A stretch of DNA of 64,000 nt from Eutrophovita sp913057845 (GTDB taxonomy: Bacteria; Pseudomonadota; Gammaproteobacteria; Burkholderiales; Eutrophovitaceae): positions 47,303 to 111,302 of the forward strand of contig CAWUVH010000002.1 in NCBI GenBank assembly GCA_963925895.1, given 5' to 3'. Every line of letters starts with the position of its first letter. Positions within the stretch are counted from its first letter, which is position 1. A model generated the notes under the pieces. It worked only from the letters and a program-made list of their open reading frames with translations. It did not search any database and was not told where the DNA came from. The translations under genes and the position numbers were made by a program. Shown here piece by piece: positions 1-8,450 of the stretch.

Positions 1-1
1 A

Positions 2-1300
2 GGTGGCGTATGTCTCAATGTGGGATGCATTCCGTCTAAAGCATTACTACACGCAGCAAAAGTAATTTCAGAGTCCAAAGAAATAGGTGAATTCGGCATT
101 TCATTTGGCAAACCAAAAGTCGACCTGGACAAGCTTAGGGGCTGGAAGAATGGCGTCGTCAGCAAACTGACTAAGGGCCTAACTGGACTTTCCAAACAAC
201 GCAAGGTTGAAATTGTCGAAGGCCACGGTCAATTCTCAGGCCCAAACATGATTGACGTCCAAACCACTAATGGGCTCAAGCGAATTAGCTTCGATGCCGC
301 AATCATCGCAGCAGGCTCACACGTCACAAAAATTCCAGGAATTCCGTACGATGATCCTCGAGTCATGGACTCCACAGACGCGCTCACTCTCCAGAGCATA
401 CCGAAATCCATGCTCGTCATTGGGGGAGGAATTATTGGGCTGGAAATGGCGACCGTATACCAAGCTCTTGGAACAAAAATCACAGTGGTTGAACTCGCCG
501 ACAGCTTAATCCCAGGAGCTGATAAAGATATTGTCCGCCCACTTCATAAAAGACTACTAACTCAATACGAGGGGATACACCTTAAAACCAAAGTAACCGC
601 ACTAACTGCCGAAAAAAACGGATTAAAAGCGCAATTTGAAGGTGATAATGTGCCAACAACAAACTCGTTTGAAAAAGTATTGGTCGCTGTTGGAAGAAAA
701 CCAAACGGAAAGGCCATCGGAGCCCAGTTAGCCGGAATCCACGTTGAGGACTCCGGATTCATTCCCGTCAATAAACAGATGAAAACAAATATCCCGCATA
801 TCTATGCAATCGGAGATGTCGCGGGCAATCCTATGCTCGCGCACAAAGCAACTCACGAAGGAAAGCTAGCAGCAGAAGTTGCAGCTGGGCTTAAGGGATC
901 TTTTGACGCCAAAACCATTCCCTCTGTTGCCTACACCGATCCAGAAATTGCTTGGATGGGAATAACAGAGACTCAAGCGAAGTCAGAAGGAATTGAGTTT
1001 GAAAAAGCAACGTTCCCGTGGGCGGCAAGTGGTAGGTCGCTCGCCACCGGACGCGACGAAGGCATAACCAAATTATTGTTCGACAAAAACACCAAAAGGC
1101 TTATTGGTGCGGCGATTGTAGGATCAAACGCAGGTGAGCTAATCGGTGAGACGGTATTAGCATTAGAGATGGGGGCAGATGCCGAAGATATTGGCCTAAC
1201 GATCCATCCTCACCCAACGCTTTCTGAAAGTATATTTTTTGCGGCAGAAATTGCAGAAGGCTCTATTACGGACCTTTACATGCCCAAGAAAAAACTATAG
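2..1300 (+). CDS. lpdA: dihydrolipoyl dehydrogenase (E3), 5' end outside window
   Basis: FAD flavoprotein that reoxidises the dihydrolipoyl groups of 2-oxoacid dehydrogenase complexes with NAD+. The reading frame is open from base 2, so the FAD-binding N-terminus lies upstream of the window. The visible part opens with the redox-active disulfide motif GGVCLNVGCIPSK, followed by an NAD-binding GGGIIGLE motif, the second FAD contact AIGDVAGNPMLAHKA and the C-terminal catalytic dyad region HPHPTLSES. aceE and aceF lie more than 50 kb away, so this copy may belong to a 2-oxoglutarate dehydrogenase operon upstream. That placement is inferred. nudC follows after 31 bases. Confidence 0.95.
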   Translation, partial: GGVCLNVGCIPSKALLHAAKVISESKEIGEFGISFGKPKVDLDKLRGWKNGVVSKLTKGLTGLSKQRKVEIVEGHGQFSGPNMIDVQTTNGLKRISFDAAIIAAGSHVTKIPGIPYDDPRVMDSTDALTLQSIPKSMLVIGGGIIGLEMATVYQALGTKITVVELADSLIPGADKDIVRPLHKRLLTQYEGIHLKTKVTALTAEKNGLKAQFEGDNVPTTNSFEKVLVAVGRKPNGKAIGAQLAGIHVEDSGFIPVNKQMKTNIPHIYAIGDVAGNPMLAHKATHEGKLAAEVAAGLKGSFDAKTIPSVAYTDPEIAWMGITETQAKSEGIEFEKATFPWAASGRSLATGRDEGITKLLFDKNTKRLIGAAIVGSNAGELIGETVLALEMGADAEDIGLTIHPHPTLSESIFFAAEIAEGSITDLYMPKKKL

Positions 1301-1331
1301 GCGTGCTGACAAAGAATGAGGTGTTTCATTC

Positions 1332-2180
1332 ATGATTTTTAGTACACCGACACACTTCACGCCGGGCACTAAAAATATCAATCCATTGCCCACCAAAGCA
1401 TTTTGGTTTCTTTTTAGAAAAAACGAACTGTTAGTGGTTCAAAACAATATCGCAGAAGGTGTGGACGTGCCATACACGTCAAATCTCAATGATATCGGCG
1501 TTAGTATTGAAGTCAGCCAATTCATTGGACACCATGAGGGTAAACCTTGCTATACAGCTGAAATCAGTGAAAAAACCGAAACATCGGATATATTTTTTTG
1601 GTCAGGACTACGGGCTTTATTTGGCCAGATAAATGACGAATTATTCTCCATATCAGGAAGAGCCCTTCAAATAACCGATTGGTATCGAAGCCATCAATAT
1701 TGCGGTCGCTGCGGTACAAGAAATAACCTTAAAGATGGTGAACGATGCCTAGCCTGCCCCTCCTGCGAACAGCTTCACTACCCTCGATTGGCTCCCGCCA
1801 TGATGGTGATGATTCAAAAAGAGAAAGAATTTTTATTGGCGAGGTCCCCCCACTTTCTACCTGGCATGTACTCCGCACTAGCCGGATTTTCAGAGCCCGG
1901 AGAAACATTAGAGGAAACTGTGCATCGGGAAGTATATGAAGAAGTAGGGATTCGAATTACAAATTTGAGATATTTTTCGAGTCAACCTTGGCCTTTTCCA
2001 CACTCATTGATGATTGCGTTTCACGCCGATTATAAATCAGGGGAAATAGATATTGACCCCAAAGAAATAGAAGACGCGAGGTGGTTTAATATCAACGAGC
2101 TACCAGAACGACTTCCCAGCACCATTAGCATCGCCAGGAAACTTATCGATGCGACCTTGGGTAAATTAAGAAATATGTAA
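1332..2180 (+). CDS. nudC: NAD(H) pyrophosphatase, NUDIX family (NudC type)
   Basis: Hydrolyses NAD(H) to NMN(H) and AMP; some family members also remove NAD caps from RNA. The 282-residue protein has a zinc ribbon (Cys124/Cys127 and Cys142/Cys145) before a Nudix box starting GFSEPGETLEE and ending REVYEEVGI. The NADH-pyrophosphatase signature SQPWPFPHS follows, which separates NudC from other Nudix hydrolases. The length matches the family. The start is ATG at 1332, 31 bases after lpd. Confidence in the family is high; preference for capped RNA over free NADH cannot be read from the sequence. Confidence 0.93.
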   Translation: MIFSTPTHFTPGTKNINPLPTKAFWFLFRKNELLVVQNNIAEGVDVPYTSNLNDIGVSIEVSQFIGHHEGKPCYTAEISEKTETSDIFFWSGLRALFGQINDELFSISGRALQITDWYRSHQYCGRCGTRNNLKDGERCLACPSCEQLHYPRLAPAMMVMIQKEKEFLLARSPHFLPGMYSALAGFSEPGETLEETVHREVYEEVGIRITNLRYFSSQPWPFPHSLMIAFHADYKSGEIDIDPKEIEDARWFNINELPERLPSTISIARKLIDATLGKLRNM

Positions 2181-2276
2181 AAAAATCCCACAGCGACTAC
2201 GAGTAAAGTTACGTGCGTACAAAATACTGTAGTCTGCTACAAACTGTGTACAAATAAAAATCAAGGGCTATTTTCA

Positions 2277-3149
2277 ATGTTTAAGAAGTTACTGTTAATT
2301 TTTGTCTTACACCTGAGTATGTTGTTTTTTGGAAATACGGCTCAGGCTCTTTCAATAAAAATTGGTCATAACGATACATCCTACGATGGAGCTACCGCAG
2401 CTTTATTTAAGGTGGTTTTTGAACGATCCGGATATAACGTCTCTGAAATCAAGGGGGACTCCGACGTACTACTTTCCATGCTGGAACGCGGCGAGATTGA
2501 CTTCTATCTGTCCGCGTGGTTGCCCGGACGCGATGCCGAGAGCTTTGCCGTCTACCAGGAGAACTTAACGTTAGTCACACCGCTGTATGAAAATGCTTCA
2601 TCTTTTTTTGCGGTACCACGTTATATTCCGCAATCAATCGTGAGCACTATCGAGGATTTATCAAAACCCGAGGTTATTGAAAGGATGAATAAAACAATTG
2701 TCTTGGACGAAAGAGATAGAGCCCTAGGAAAACTGACGAAGCACTCCTTTGAAACTTACAGCCTTACCACCTCTGGTTATGACCTGATGACCATGACGTC
2801 CCAAGACTGGAGTGCCGATTTAACACGACGTCTCGAAGAAAAAGTTTGGTTTGCCGTTCCAATGACGAAACCTCACCTTCTGAATTTGACAAAAAAATTC
2901 AGAGTCATCAAAGATTCCCAAGAAGCATTCGGCGGGAAAGATACGGCCTGGTTAGTGGCCAACAAGAAAACGCAAAAGAAAATTGCTAGTCATATCTTTG
3001 AAATCATCAGCAAAATGGAGCTCTCTACGAAATGGGTTGCCGAGATAGACCAAATGGCTTTTGAGAATGATTGGCCGCATTATGTGGCAGCTAGAGTCTG
3101 GATGGCTGCTCATCCGTATACTATTGAGTATTGGATTTCCAGCGAATAA
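2277..3149 (+). CDS. periplasmic glycine betaine/quaternary-amine-type binding protein (OpuAC family)
   Basis: A 290-residue secreted solute-binding protein. A signal peptide is clear: MFKK, then a hydrophobic stretch to about residue 20 and a likely cleavage after AQA (residue 24). The mature start SIKIGHNDTSYDGATAALFK and the segment FYLSAWLPGRD are typical of the OpuAC/ProX group that binds compatible solutes. No permease or ATPase gene adjoins it, so it either works with a distant ABC importer or senses the ligand. The substrate is not determinable; choline, carnitine and glycine betaine are family precedents. Confidence 0.8.
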   Translation: MFKKLLLIFVLHLSMLFFGNTAQALSIKIGHNDTSYDGATAALFKVVFERSGYNVSEIKGDSDVLLSMLERGEIDFYLSAWLPGRDAESFAVYQENLTLVTPLYENASSFFAVPRYIPQSIVSTIEDLSKPEVIERMNKTIVLDERDRALGKLTKHSFETYSLTTSGYDLMTMTSQDWSADLTRRLEEKVWFAVPMTKPHLLNLTKKFRVIKDSQEAFGGKDTAWLVANKKTQKKIASHIFEIISKMELSTKWVAEIDQMAFENDWPHYVAARVWMAAHPYTIEYWISSE

Positions 3150-3161
3150 TGCCGCGCTGTT

Positions 3162-3179
3162 TAGGGGAGGTGTCCCCTA
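3162..3179. terminator. hairpin between convergent genes
   Basis: Seven-base perfect inverted repeat TAGGGGA / TCCCCTA with the four-base loop GGTG, located 12 bases after the binding-protein stop and 21 bases from the end of the facing DUF2889 gene. The position suits a bidirectional terminator. No T-run follows on either strand, so the intrinsic activity is uncertain. Confidence 0.45.
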
Positions 3180-3200
3180 GTAATTAAATAGATTTAGCGG

Positions 3201-3761
3201 CTAAGCATCAGTCCCAGTATAGTATTTCGGATGCCTCTTCTTGACTACGATGCTGTCCGATGCGTACGCATGACAAGAACCAATCAATGCCGGTCGTTCG
3301 TCAACTCCAGATTGCTTATCCCGATGCACACGATCATGATATGTGGTTTGAAAAGCAGTTGTTGCTATGGGCCCAAGTAGCTCGACCATGTGTGTACACC
3401 CTTCGACGCCGCCCAACAACTCAGCAACCTTTTTGCGCCAACCTCTCGCAATGGAGCAACCGATCAATCTTTTAAAATTGGGAACAATATCGCCACACAT
3501 ATTATAAGGCCCCCAGACGTTGCGAGCCTCCACATCAAGAACAAGAAGATCAACATCTACGGTCAATCGAATCCACATCTCATGGATGGGTTCACCTGGT
3601 TTTACAAGACCACGATCCATATTTTCAAATACTATGCTCTTCTCATCGATCAAGGTGCCCTCAATGTCATAGCTACCATCATGACGTCGATAACCACGAA
3701 CCTCGACTCGTCTTGTGTGTAATGGGTCCCGCGATACCGCTTCAGGGATTGATTTACTCAA
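3201..3761 (-). CDS. DUF2889 domain protein
   Basis: A 186-residue protein of the DUF2889 family, whose function is unknown. The visible hallmarks are the N-terminal R-x-VEVRGYRRHDGSYDIEG segment, a central VDVDLLVLDVEARN strand region and CTHMVELLGPIATTAFQT near residue 140. No signal peptide or membrane segment is seen, so it is probably cytoplasmic. The start is TTG at 3761, preceded by AGGAATAG at suitable spacing. It is divergent from the thioesterase at 3889 across a 127-base AT-rich gap. I know of no assigned role, and the neighbours give only a loose acyl-CoA context. Confidence 0.75.
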   Translation of the reverse strand: MSKSIPEAVSRDPLHTRRVEVRGYRRHDGSYDIEGTLIDEKSIVFENMDRGLVKPGEPIHEMWIRLTVDVDLLVLDVEARNVWGPYNMCGDIVPNFKRLIGCSIARGWRKKVAELLGGVEGCTHMVELLGPIATTAFQTTYHDRVHRDKQSGVDERPALIGSCHAYASDSIVVKKRHPKYYTGTDA

Positions 3762-3888
3762 AACTATTCCTATTCACTTAAAATGAAACATGTGTACTCA
3801 ATAAAATCACAATTTTTTAAAAACTCCAATGTGGGCCTAGTCTCTAATAAATATTGCGGCCTACAGTTTATTAAAAATTTTAAACAAA

Positions 3889-4302
3889 ATGCCGACAACA
3901 AAACCTAAACACACATGCGACATCGTAATTACTTTTGGTGATTGCGATCCTGCAGGCATCGTATTTTATCCGAACTTCTACCGCTTTATTGATAGAACTT
4001 TTCATGATTGGCTTAGGCAGTGGGGAAGCCATAATACACTCGCGAATCGCGTTAATGGATTAGCGCTGGGTCTAATTGAATCTGGCGCACAGTTTCATCA
4101 TGTCGTTCGCGATGGCGATGCACTAAGGGTGGACTTGCAAATTTGCGACTGGAGATCTAAGACGTTCCGCATTGAATACAAAGCTTATGTTGCCGAGACA
4201 CTATGTTTAACCGCTTTCGAAGTGCGTGGTTTATTTCAATCAATCGACAATAAAATAAAAGCCGCCCAGGTGTCTCTGCTTAAAACGATCATTGATCCTT
4301 AA
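3889..4302 (+). CDS. acyl-CoA thioesterase, hot-dog fold, 4-hydroxybenzoyl-CoA thioesterase-like
   Basis: A single hot-dog domain of 137 residues that probably hydrolyses an acyl- or aroyl-CoA ester in the cytoplasm. The motif FGDCDPAGIVFYPNFYRF matches the 4HBT subgroup, in which Asp20 is the catalytic carboxylate. The substrate cannot be fixed: both aromatic CoA esters and short acyl-CoAs are handled by relatives. The stop codon overlaps the 3' end of the facing DUF1289 gene by four bases. The window carries several CoA ligases, so a salvage role for trapped CoA is plausible but inferred. Confidence 0.82.
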   Translation: MPTTKPKHTCDIVITFGDCDPAGIVFYPNFYRFIDRTFHDWLRQWGSHNTLANRVNGLALGLIESGAQFHHVVRDGDALRVDLQICDWRSKTFRIEYKAYVAETLCLTAFEVRGLFQSIDNKIKAAQVSLLKTIIDP

Positions 4303-4484
4303 TCATCTTCTGGCAACATCAACAATTGCCTCTCCTTAGCTAACCGTAATACTTCTCGCTTATCGTCATCCGGCATGTCAACCCATACGCTTATTTCATC
4401 CATCGTTCGAAAGCAGCCCAGGCAAACGCCACTAGTGGGATTCAACTGACATATATCTACACATGGGGATTCAATAGTACTCAT
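4299..4484 (-). CDS. DUF1289 small cysteine-rich protein
   Basis: A 61-residue protein with the family pattern SPCVDICQLNPTSGVCLGC, then a helix resembling the W-x-x-M-x-x-x-D/E-K-R-E-V motif (VWVDMPDDDKREVL). The four conserved cysteines suggest a metal or Fe-S site. It lies 25 bases upstream of liuE on the same strand and its end overlaps the thioesterase by four bases. The function is unknown. Such genes often accompany oxidoreductase or tRNA-modification genes, but nothing here points to either. Confidence 0.75.
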   Translation of the reverse strand: MSTIESPCVDICQLNPTSGVCLGCFRTMDEISVWVDMPDDDKREVLRLAKERQLLMLPEDD

Positions 4485-4509
4485 ATCACGATCGCTTCTA
4501 ATAAAAGTG

Positions 4510-5424
4510 TTATGCCACCAAATGCCGCTTCGACAGAAGCGCCCGGCCAGCCCTAGAAGAGGTTGGTCGTTCTAAGTACTCACATATGTACTCAGCCGCG
4601 ACAAGTAGCTTGTTCATATCAACTCCTGTTTCGATACCCATACCATTCAACATGTACAGGACATCCTCTGTCGAAACATTTCCAGTAGCACCGGGAGAAT
4701 AAGGACAACCGCCGAGGCCTGCTATCGAACTATCAAAAATAGAAACACCCACTTCTAGGGAAGCAAAAATATTCCCAATAGCCTGACCATAAGTATCATG
4801 AAAGTGTCCGCCGAGGTTTTCCACTGGCACAACTTTCGCAACATGCTCAAAGAGATCCTTGGTTCTTCGGGGAGTTCCGACCCCAACAGTGTCGCCTAAA
4901 GAAACCTCGTAACATCCCATGTCGTATAACTGTCGCGCCACATCCGAGACAACTGCAGGATCGACCTCCCCCTCATAGGGACATCCAAGCACAACAGAAA
5001 TATATCCACGAATACGCAAGCCACAACGAGCAGCCTCATCGCACACTATTTTCTGTCTCTCTAGGGACTCCTTGATCGTGCAATTAGTATTCTTCTGCGA
5101 AAACGTTTCGCTAGCTGCAGCGAAACCAGCAACCTCTTGCACTCCAGCTTCAACAGCCGCCTCCAAACCTTTCAAATTAGGCACTAACACTGGATAACAA
5201 ACGTCAGATCGTATTGCGGACTGTATAAATACCTCTCTCGTATCCGCCATTTGAGGCACCCACTTTGGAGAGACAAAGCTACCTGCCTCAATCACCGATA
5301 AACCTGCATCCGCAAGCTTATTAATTAGCTCCACCTTAACGTTAGTTGGCACATGCACTTTTTCGTTTTGCAATCCATCTCGAGGCCCTACCTCCACAAT
5401 TTTGACGCGACTCGGCATACTCAT
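4510..5424 (-). CDS. liuE: hydroxymethylglutaryl-CoA lyase
   Basis: Cleaves (S)-3-hydroxy-3-methylglutaryl-CoA to acetyl-CoA and acetoacetate, the last step of leucine/isovalerate degradation. The 304-residue TIM-barrel protein starts with the HMGL signature VEVGPRDGLQNEK. It contains the metal-binding HFHDTYGQ and the catalytic-cysteine loop SIAGLGGCPYSPGATGN followed by VSTED, which separates HMG-CoA lyase from homocitrate and isopropylmalate synthases. The ATG overlaps the liuD stop (TAATG), so the two are translationally coupled. This is the terminal gene of the liu operon. Confidence 0.95.
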   Translation of the reverse strand: MSMPSRVKIVEVGPRDGLQNEKVHVPTNVKVELINKLADAGLSVIEAGSFVSPKWVPQMADTREVFIQSAIRSDVCYPVLVPNLKGLEAAVEAGVQEVAGFAAASETFSQKNTNCTIKESLERQKIVCDEAARCGLRIRGYISVVLGCPYEGEVDPAVVSDVARQLYDMGCYEVSLGDTVGVGTPRRTKDLFEHVAKVVPVENLGGHFHDTYGQAIGNIFASLEVGVSIFDSSIAGLGGCPYSPGATGNVSTEDVLYMLNGMGIETGVDMNKLLVAAEYICEYLERPTSSRAGRALLSKRHLVA

Positions 5425-7433
5425 TATTTATCTTCCTCCAGTGCGAGAAGCTCTACACCCTCCAACACTTGGTCTCCCTCAGAATAAAATATCTCAACAA
5501 CCGTTCCAGACTTAGGCGAAAGAATCGTATGTTCCATTTTCATGGCTTCGACTATAACTAGGGCCTGCTCTTTTTGCACTGAGTCGCCAACTGCCACTAA
5601 AATCTGCCTGACGTATCCGGGCAACGGAGCGATCAGTAATTTTCCAGATTCCTCCTCCACAGACAAATCAAGCTGAGAAAGTGATATGACCGTTGTCTGC
5701 CCCTCACAAAAAATTGTCACCCCAGATTCACCATCAAAGACGAAGCCTTCAGCAGATTTTCCAGAGACCTTAACCTGTATTTGATCCGAGTTGTAACCCA
5801 CACTATTAAGCTCATACTCAGACCCATCGAATACGAATTGAGTTTTATTCAAACACAGGCTCAATAACACTTCGTGCGTCTGATCCTCACAAATTAATCT
5901 AAATACACGACTTGCATCTCGGTTTAGCCTCCAGCCATCAATATGCCGCCAAGGCGAATACAAGTCCGAAGATGGGCCTGGCTCCAGCTGACCATCGAAC
6001 ATCCCCCTTAATTCATAAGCCAAAAATAGTGCTACGGCAGTTACCGAAATCAACTCTTGTGATTTAGATAAGCTTTTTATATACCGATTGATCAACCCGG
6101 TATTGAGATTTTTAGGCTGTTGTTCTGCTTCGCTAAAATCGGGAACAGAGATCAACGCCCTTAAAAAATTAATGTTCGTTTGAATGCCGGCCAATTGGTA
6201 AGCCGAAAGGGCAACATTCAATTTATTCAAAGCAGCTTGCCTCGTTTCGCCCCAACAAATAATTTTAGACATCATTGGGTCATAATAAACACCCACCTCA
6301 TCACCCACTTGAACGCCCGAATCAATACGCACATCCGCGTCAGCGCCTTTGCGCTCCTGAAGATATTCTATGCGTCCTGAGACCGGGAGAAAATCACGCG
6401 CGGGGTTTTCCGCATAGACTCTAGACTCAACAGCATGGCCTTTTAGTTTAATATCCTTTTGCTGTTTAGGCAGCGCCTCGCCAGCAGCAACTCGCAATTG
6501 CCACTCTACAAGATCTTGTCCAGTGATCATTTCGGTAACTGGGTGCTCTACCTGTAAGCGTGTATTCATCTCCATGAAATAAAAATTTTTCTTCTCATCC
6601 ATGATGAACTCAACAGTCCCCGCTCCCTCATAACCCGCCGCTTTCGCAACAGTGATGGCAGTTTCCCCCAAACTTCTTCGAAGCTCTTCGGAAATGGCTG
6701 GAGCAGGCGCTTCCTCAATGACCTTTTGATACCTTCTTTGCAGAGAACAATCTCGTTCAAACAAATGCACATAATTACCCTGCTGGTCTGCAAAAATCTG
6801 AACTTCGATATGGCGTGGCGCTTTGATATATCGTTCTAACAAAACATGGTCGTTATTGAAGCTATTTTTCGCCTCTCTTCGTGCGCCAGTTAGCGCAGTC
6901 ATAAAATCGCCTAACCGATCAACCACGCGCATGCCTTTTCCTCCGCCACCGGCACTCGCCTTAATCAAAAGCGGAAATCCTATTCGGCTTGCCTCCGCGA
7001 CCAACACTTCGTCACTTTGATCCTCGCCATGAAAACCTGGCAACAGTGGAACTCCAGCTGTTTCGACAATCGTTTTGGCTGAACTTTTTAACCCCATAGC
7101 TCGTATAACTTTCGAGGAAGGGCCAATAAATTTGATTCCATCCGCCTCACAAAGCTCCGCGAATTCAGCATTTTCAGATAAAAACCCATATCCTGGGTGA
7201 ATTGCTTCTGCACCCGTTGTTAGGGCAACCTCTACGATTCTCTGGGCATTTAAGTAAGATTCTGCGGGTGATGCACCGCCAATCATTACACTTTGATCAC
7301 ACGCGTGTGTATGGAGAGCGTTCACATCAACCGCAGAGCAAACCGCTACTGTTTGCACGCCCATTGCCTTCGCAGTTCGAGCAATTCGAACAGCGATTTC
7401 GCCTCTATTTGCGATGAGAATCTTTGAAAACAT
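5424..7433 (-). CDS. liuD: methylcrotonyl-CoA carboxylase, biotin-carrying alpha subunit
   Basis: ATP-dependent biotin carboxylase fused to a biotin carrier domain; it supplies carboxybiotin to LiuB for the conversion of 3-methylcrotonyl-CoA to 3-methylglutaconyl-CoA. In its 669 residues the biotin carboxylase domain spans about 1-450, with the ATP-grasp glycine loop KASAGGGGKGMRVV and the MEMNTRLQVEHPVTE segment. A middle linker domain follows, and then the carrier domain with EAMKMEH, where Lys632 would be biotinylated. Geranyl- or acetyl/propionyl-CoA carboxylase alpha subunits look similar; the adjoining liuE and liuB genes favour methylcrotonyl-CoA. Confidence 0.93.
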   Translation of the reverse strand: MFSKILIANRGEIAVRIARTAKAMGVQTVAVCSAVDVNALHTHACDQSVMIGGASPAESYLNAQRIVEVALTTGAEAIHPGYGFLSENAEFAELCEADGIKFIGPSSKVIRAMGLKSSAKTIVETAGVPLLPGFHGEDQSDEVLVAEASRIGFPLLIKASAGGGGKGMRVVDRLGDFMTALTGARREAKNSFNNDHVLLERYIKAPRHIEVQIFADQQGNYVHLFERDCSLQRRYQKVIEEAPAPAISEELRRSLGETAITVAKAAGYEGAGTVEFIMDEKKNFYFMEMNTRLQVEHPVTEMITGQDLVEWQLRVAAGEALPKQQKDIKLKGHAVESRVYAENPARDFLPVSGRIEYLQERKGADADVRIDSGVQVGDEVGVYYDPMMSKIICWGETRQAALNKLNVALSAYQLAGIQTNINFLRALISVPDFSEAEQQPKNLNTGLINRYIKSLSKSQELISVTAVALFLAYELRGMFDGQLEPGPSSDLYSPWRHIDGWRLNRDASRVFRLICEDQTHEVLLSLCLNKTQFVFDGSEYELNSVGYNSDQIQVKVSGKSAEGFVFDGESGVTIFCEGQTTVISLSQLDLSVEEESGKLLIAPLPGYVRQILVAVGDSVQKEQALVIVEAMKMEHTILSPKSGTVVEIFYSEGDQVLEGVELLALEEDK

Positions 7434-7640
7434 CAGGACCTAATACTCGCAATCATTTTAAGTGGTTATAAACCGAATTTAGTAAAAAATATCGTATGTA
7501 AAAATAAACAATGGCTTACCTTGAGCGTCCGGTTAAAAAGGTTATCAGCTGCTGATTAATTAGAGAAAGTCCAAAGTGAGTTTATCAATTTATCAAACGG
7601 GACTTACTTTAAATATATTTCAACCCAAAATGAGTCGGCC
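7434..7640. other. 207-base gap inside the liu cluster
   Basis: Separates liuC from liuD, although the other junctions of this operon are under 70 bases. It is AT-rich and I see no coding frame in it. It contains an inverted repeat ATCAGC-T-GCTGAT at 7544-7556. Read on the minus strand, the repeat is followed within a few bases by CCTTTTT, so it may act as a weak terminator or attenuator below liuC, with a separate promoter for liuDE. This is an inference from position only. Confidence 0.35.
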
Positions 7641-8435
7641 TCATGCTTCATCCTCACCCACCCAACTCGGTTTTCTTTTTTCAAGAAAAGACCTAATACC
7701 CTCTTGCCCCTCATTAGATGCTCGAACGCGAGCAATCCGAATTGCCGTCTCATTGATAAGCTGTTGGTCGAGGGCAGACTGATCAATTATTTCAATCAGC
7801 GCTTTGGTTTCTCGATGCGCGTCGGCACCCCCGTAGTTGAAATGTTTGACGAAGGTTTTGACCATATCGTCTAAAGCCTCAATATCGACAACTTCTTGCA
7901 CAAGCCCAAAGCGTTGAGCATCTGCGGCAGTGAACCGCTCTGCAGTCATCATGTATCTACGCGCCGCTCGAATACCCATAGCAGACACGACATAAGGGCC
8001 AATGGTTGCCGGTATCAACCCAATTCTGACTTCAGACAAACAAAATTGTGTTTCTTTTGAAGCGATCGCAATATCGCATGCGGACACCAACCCCATCCCG
8101 CCAGCAAATGCATGACCGTTAACTCGAGCGATCGTGGGTTTTGGTAGGCGATACAGCTCATCTAACATACGCGCTAAATTACCAGCGTCGGACCGATTCT
8201 CCTCGAATGTATACTCCGACATTCGTTTCATCCAGTTTAGGTCCGCACCCGCACAAAATGATTGCCCACGACCTGCCAGGACCACAACCTTGACCGACGA
8301 ATCTTTCCCCAAAGCAACGAATGTTTCCGTTAATTCTCGAATCATTACGTCATCAAATGCATTCCGCACATCCGGACGACTCAACCAAACCCAAGCAACA
8401 TTAGATTGTCTTTCAATTTCAATTGTGGTTAGCAT
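7641..8435 (-). CDS. liuC: enoyl-CoA hydratase/isomerase family, probable methylglutaconyl-CoA hydratase
   Basis: A crotonase-fold enzyme likely to hydrate 3-methylglutaconyl-CoA to HMG-CoA between the carboxylase and the lyase. The oxyanion-hole segments AGRGQSFCAGADLNWMKRM and NGHAFAGGMGLVSACDIAIA are present, and the glutamate-bearing stretch LSEVRIGLIPATIGPYV is typical of hydratases. About 264 residues from ATG 8435; an in-frame GTG at 8444 is the alternative start, and neither has a convincing ribosome site. It lies 15 bases after the acyl-CoA dehydrogenase stop. The substrate assignment rests on operon context. Confidence 0.88.
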   Translation of the reverse strand: MLTTIEIERQSNVAWVWLSRPDVRNAFDDVMIRELTETFVALGKDSSVKVVVLAGRGQSFCAGADLNWMKRMSEYTFEENRSDAGNLARMLDELYRLPKPTIARVNGHAFAGGMGLVSACDIAIASKETQFCLSEVRIGLIPATIGPYVVSAMGIRAARRYMMTAERFTAADAQRFGLVQEVVDIEALDDMVKTFVKHFNYGGADAHRETKALIEIIDQSALDQQLINETAIRIARVRASNEGQEGIRSFLEKRKPSWVGEDEA

Positions 8436-8450
8436 GCCTGACACTATCGC

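Noticed and set aside
3390..3722. Plus-strand open frame of 110 codons opposite the DUF2889 gene
   Set aside because: The minus-strand frame has the conserved DUF2889 features and a ribosome site; the plus-strand translation has none.
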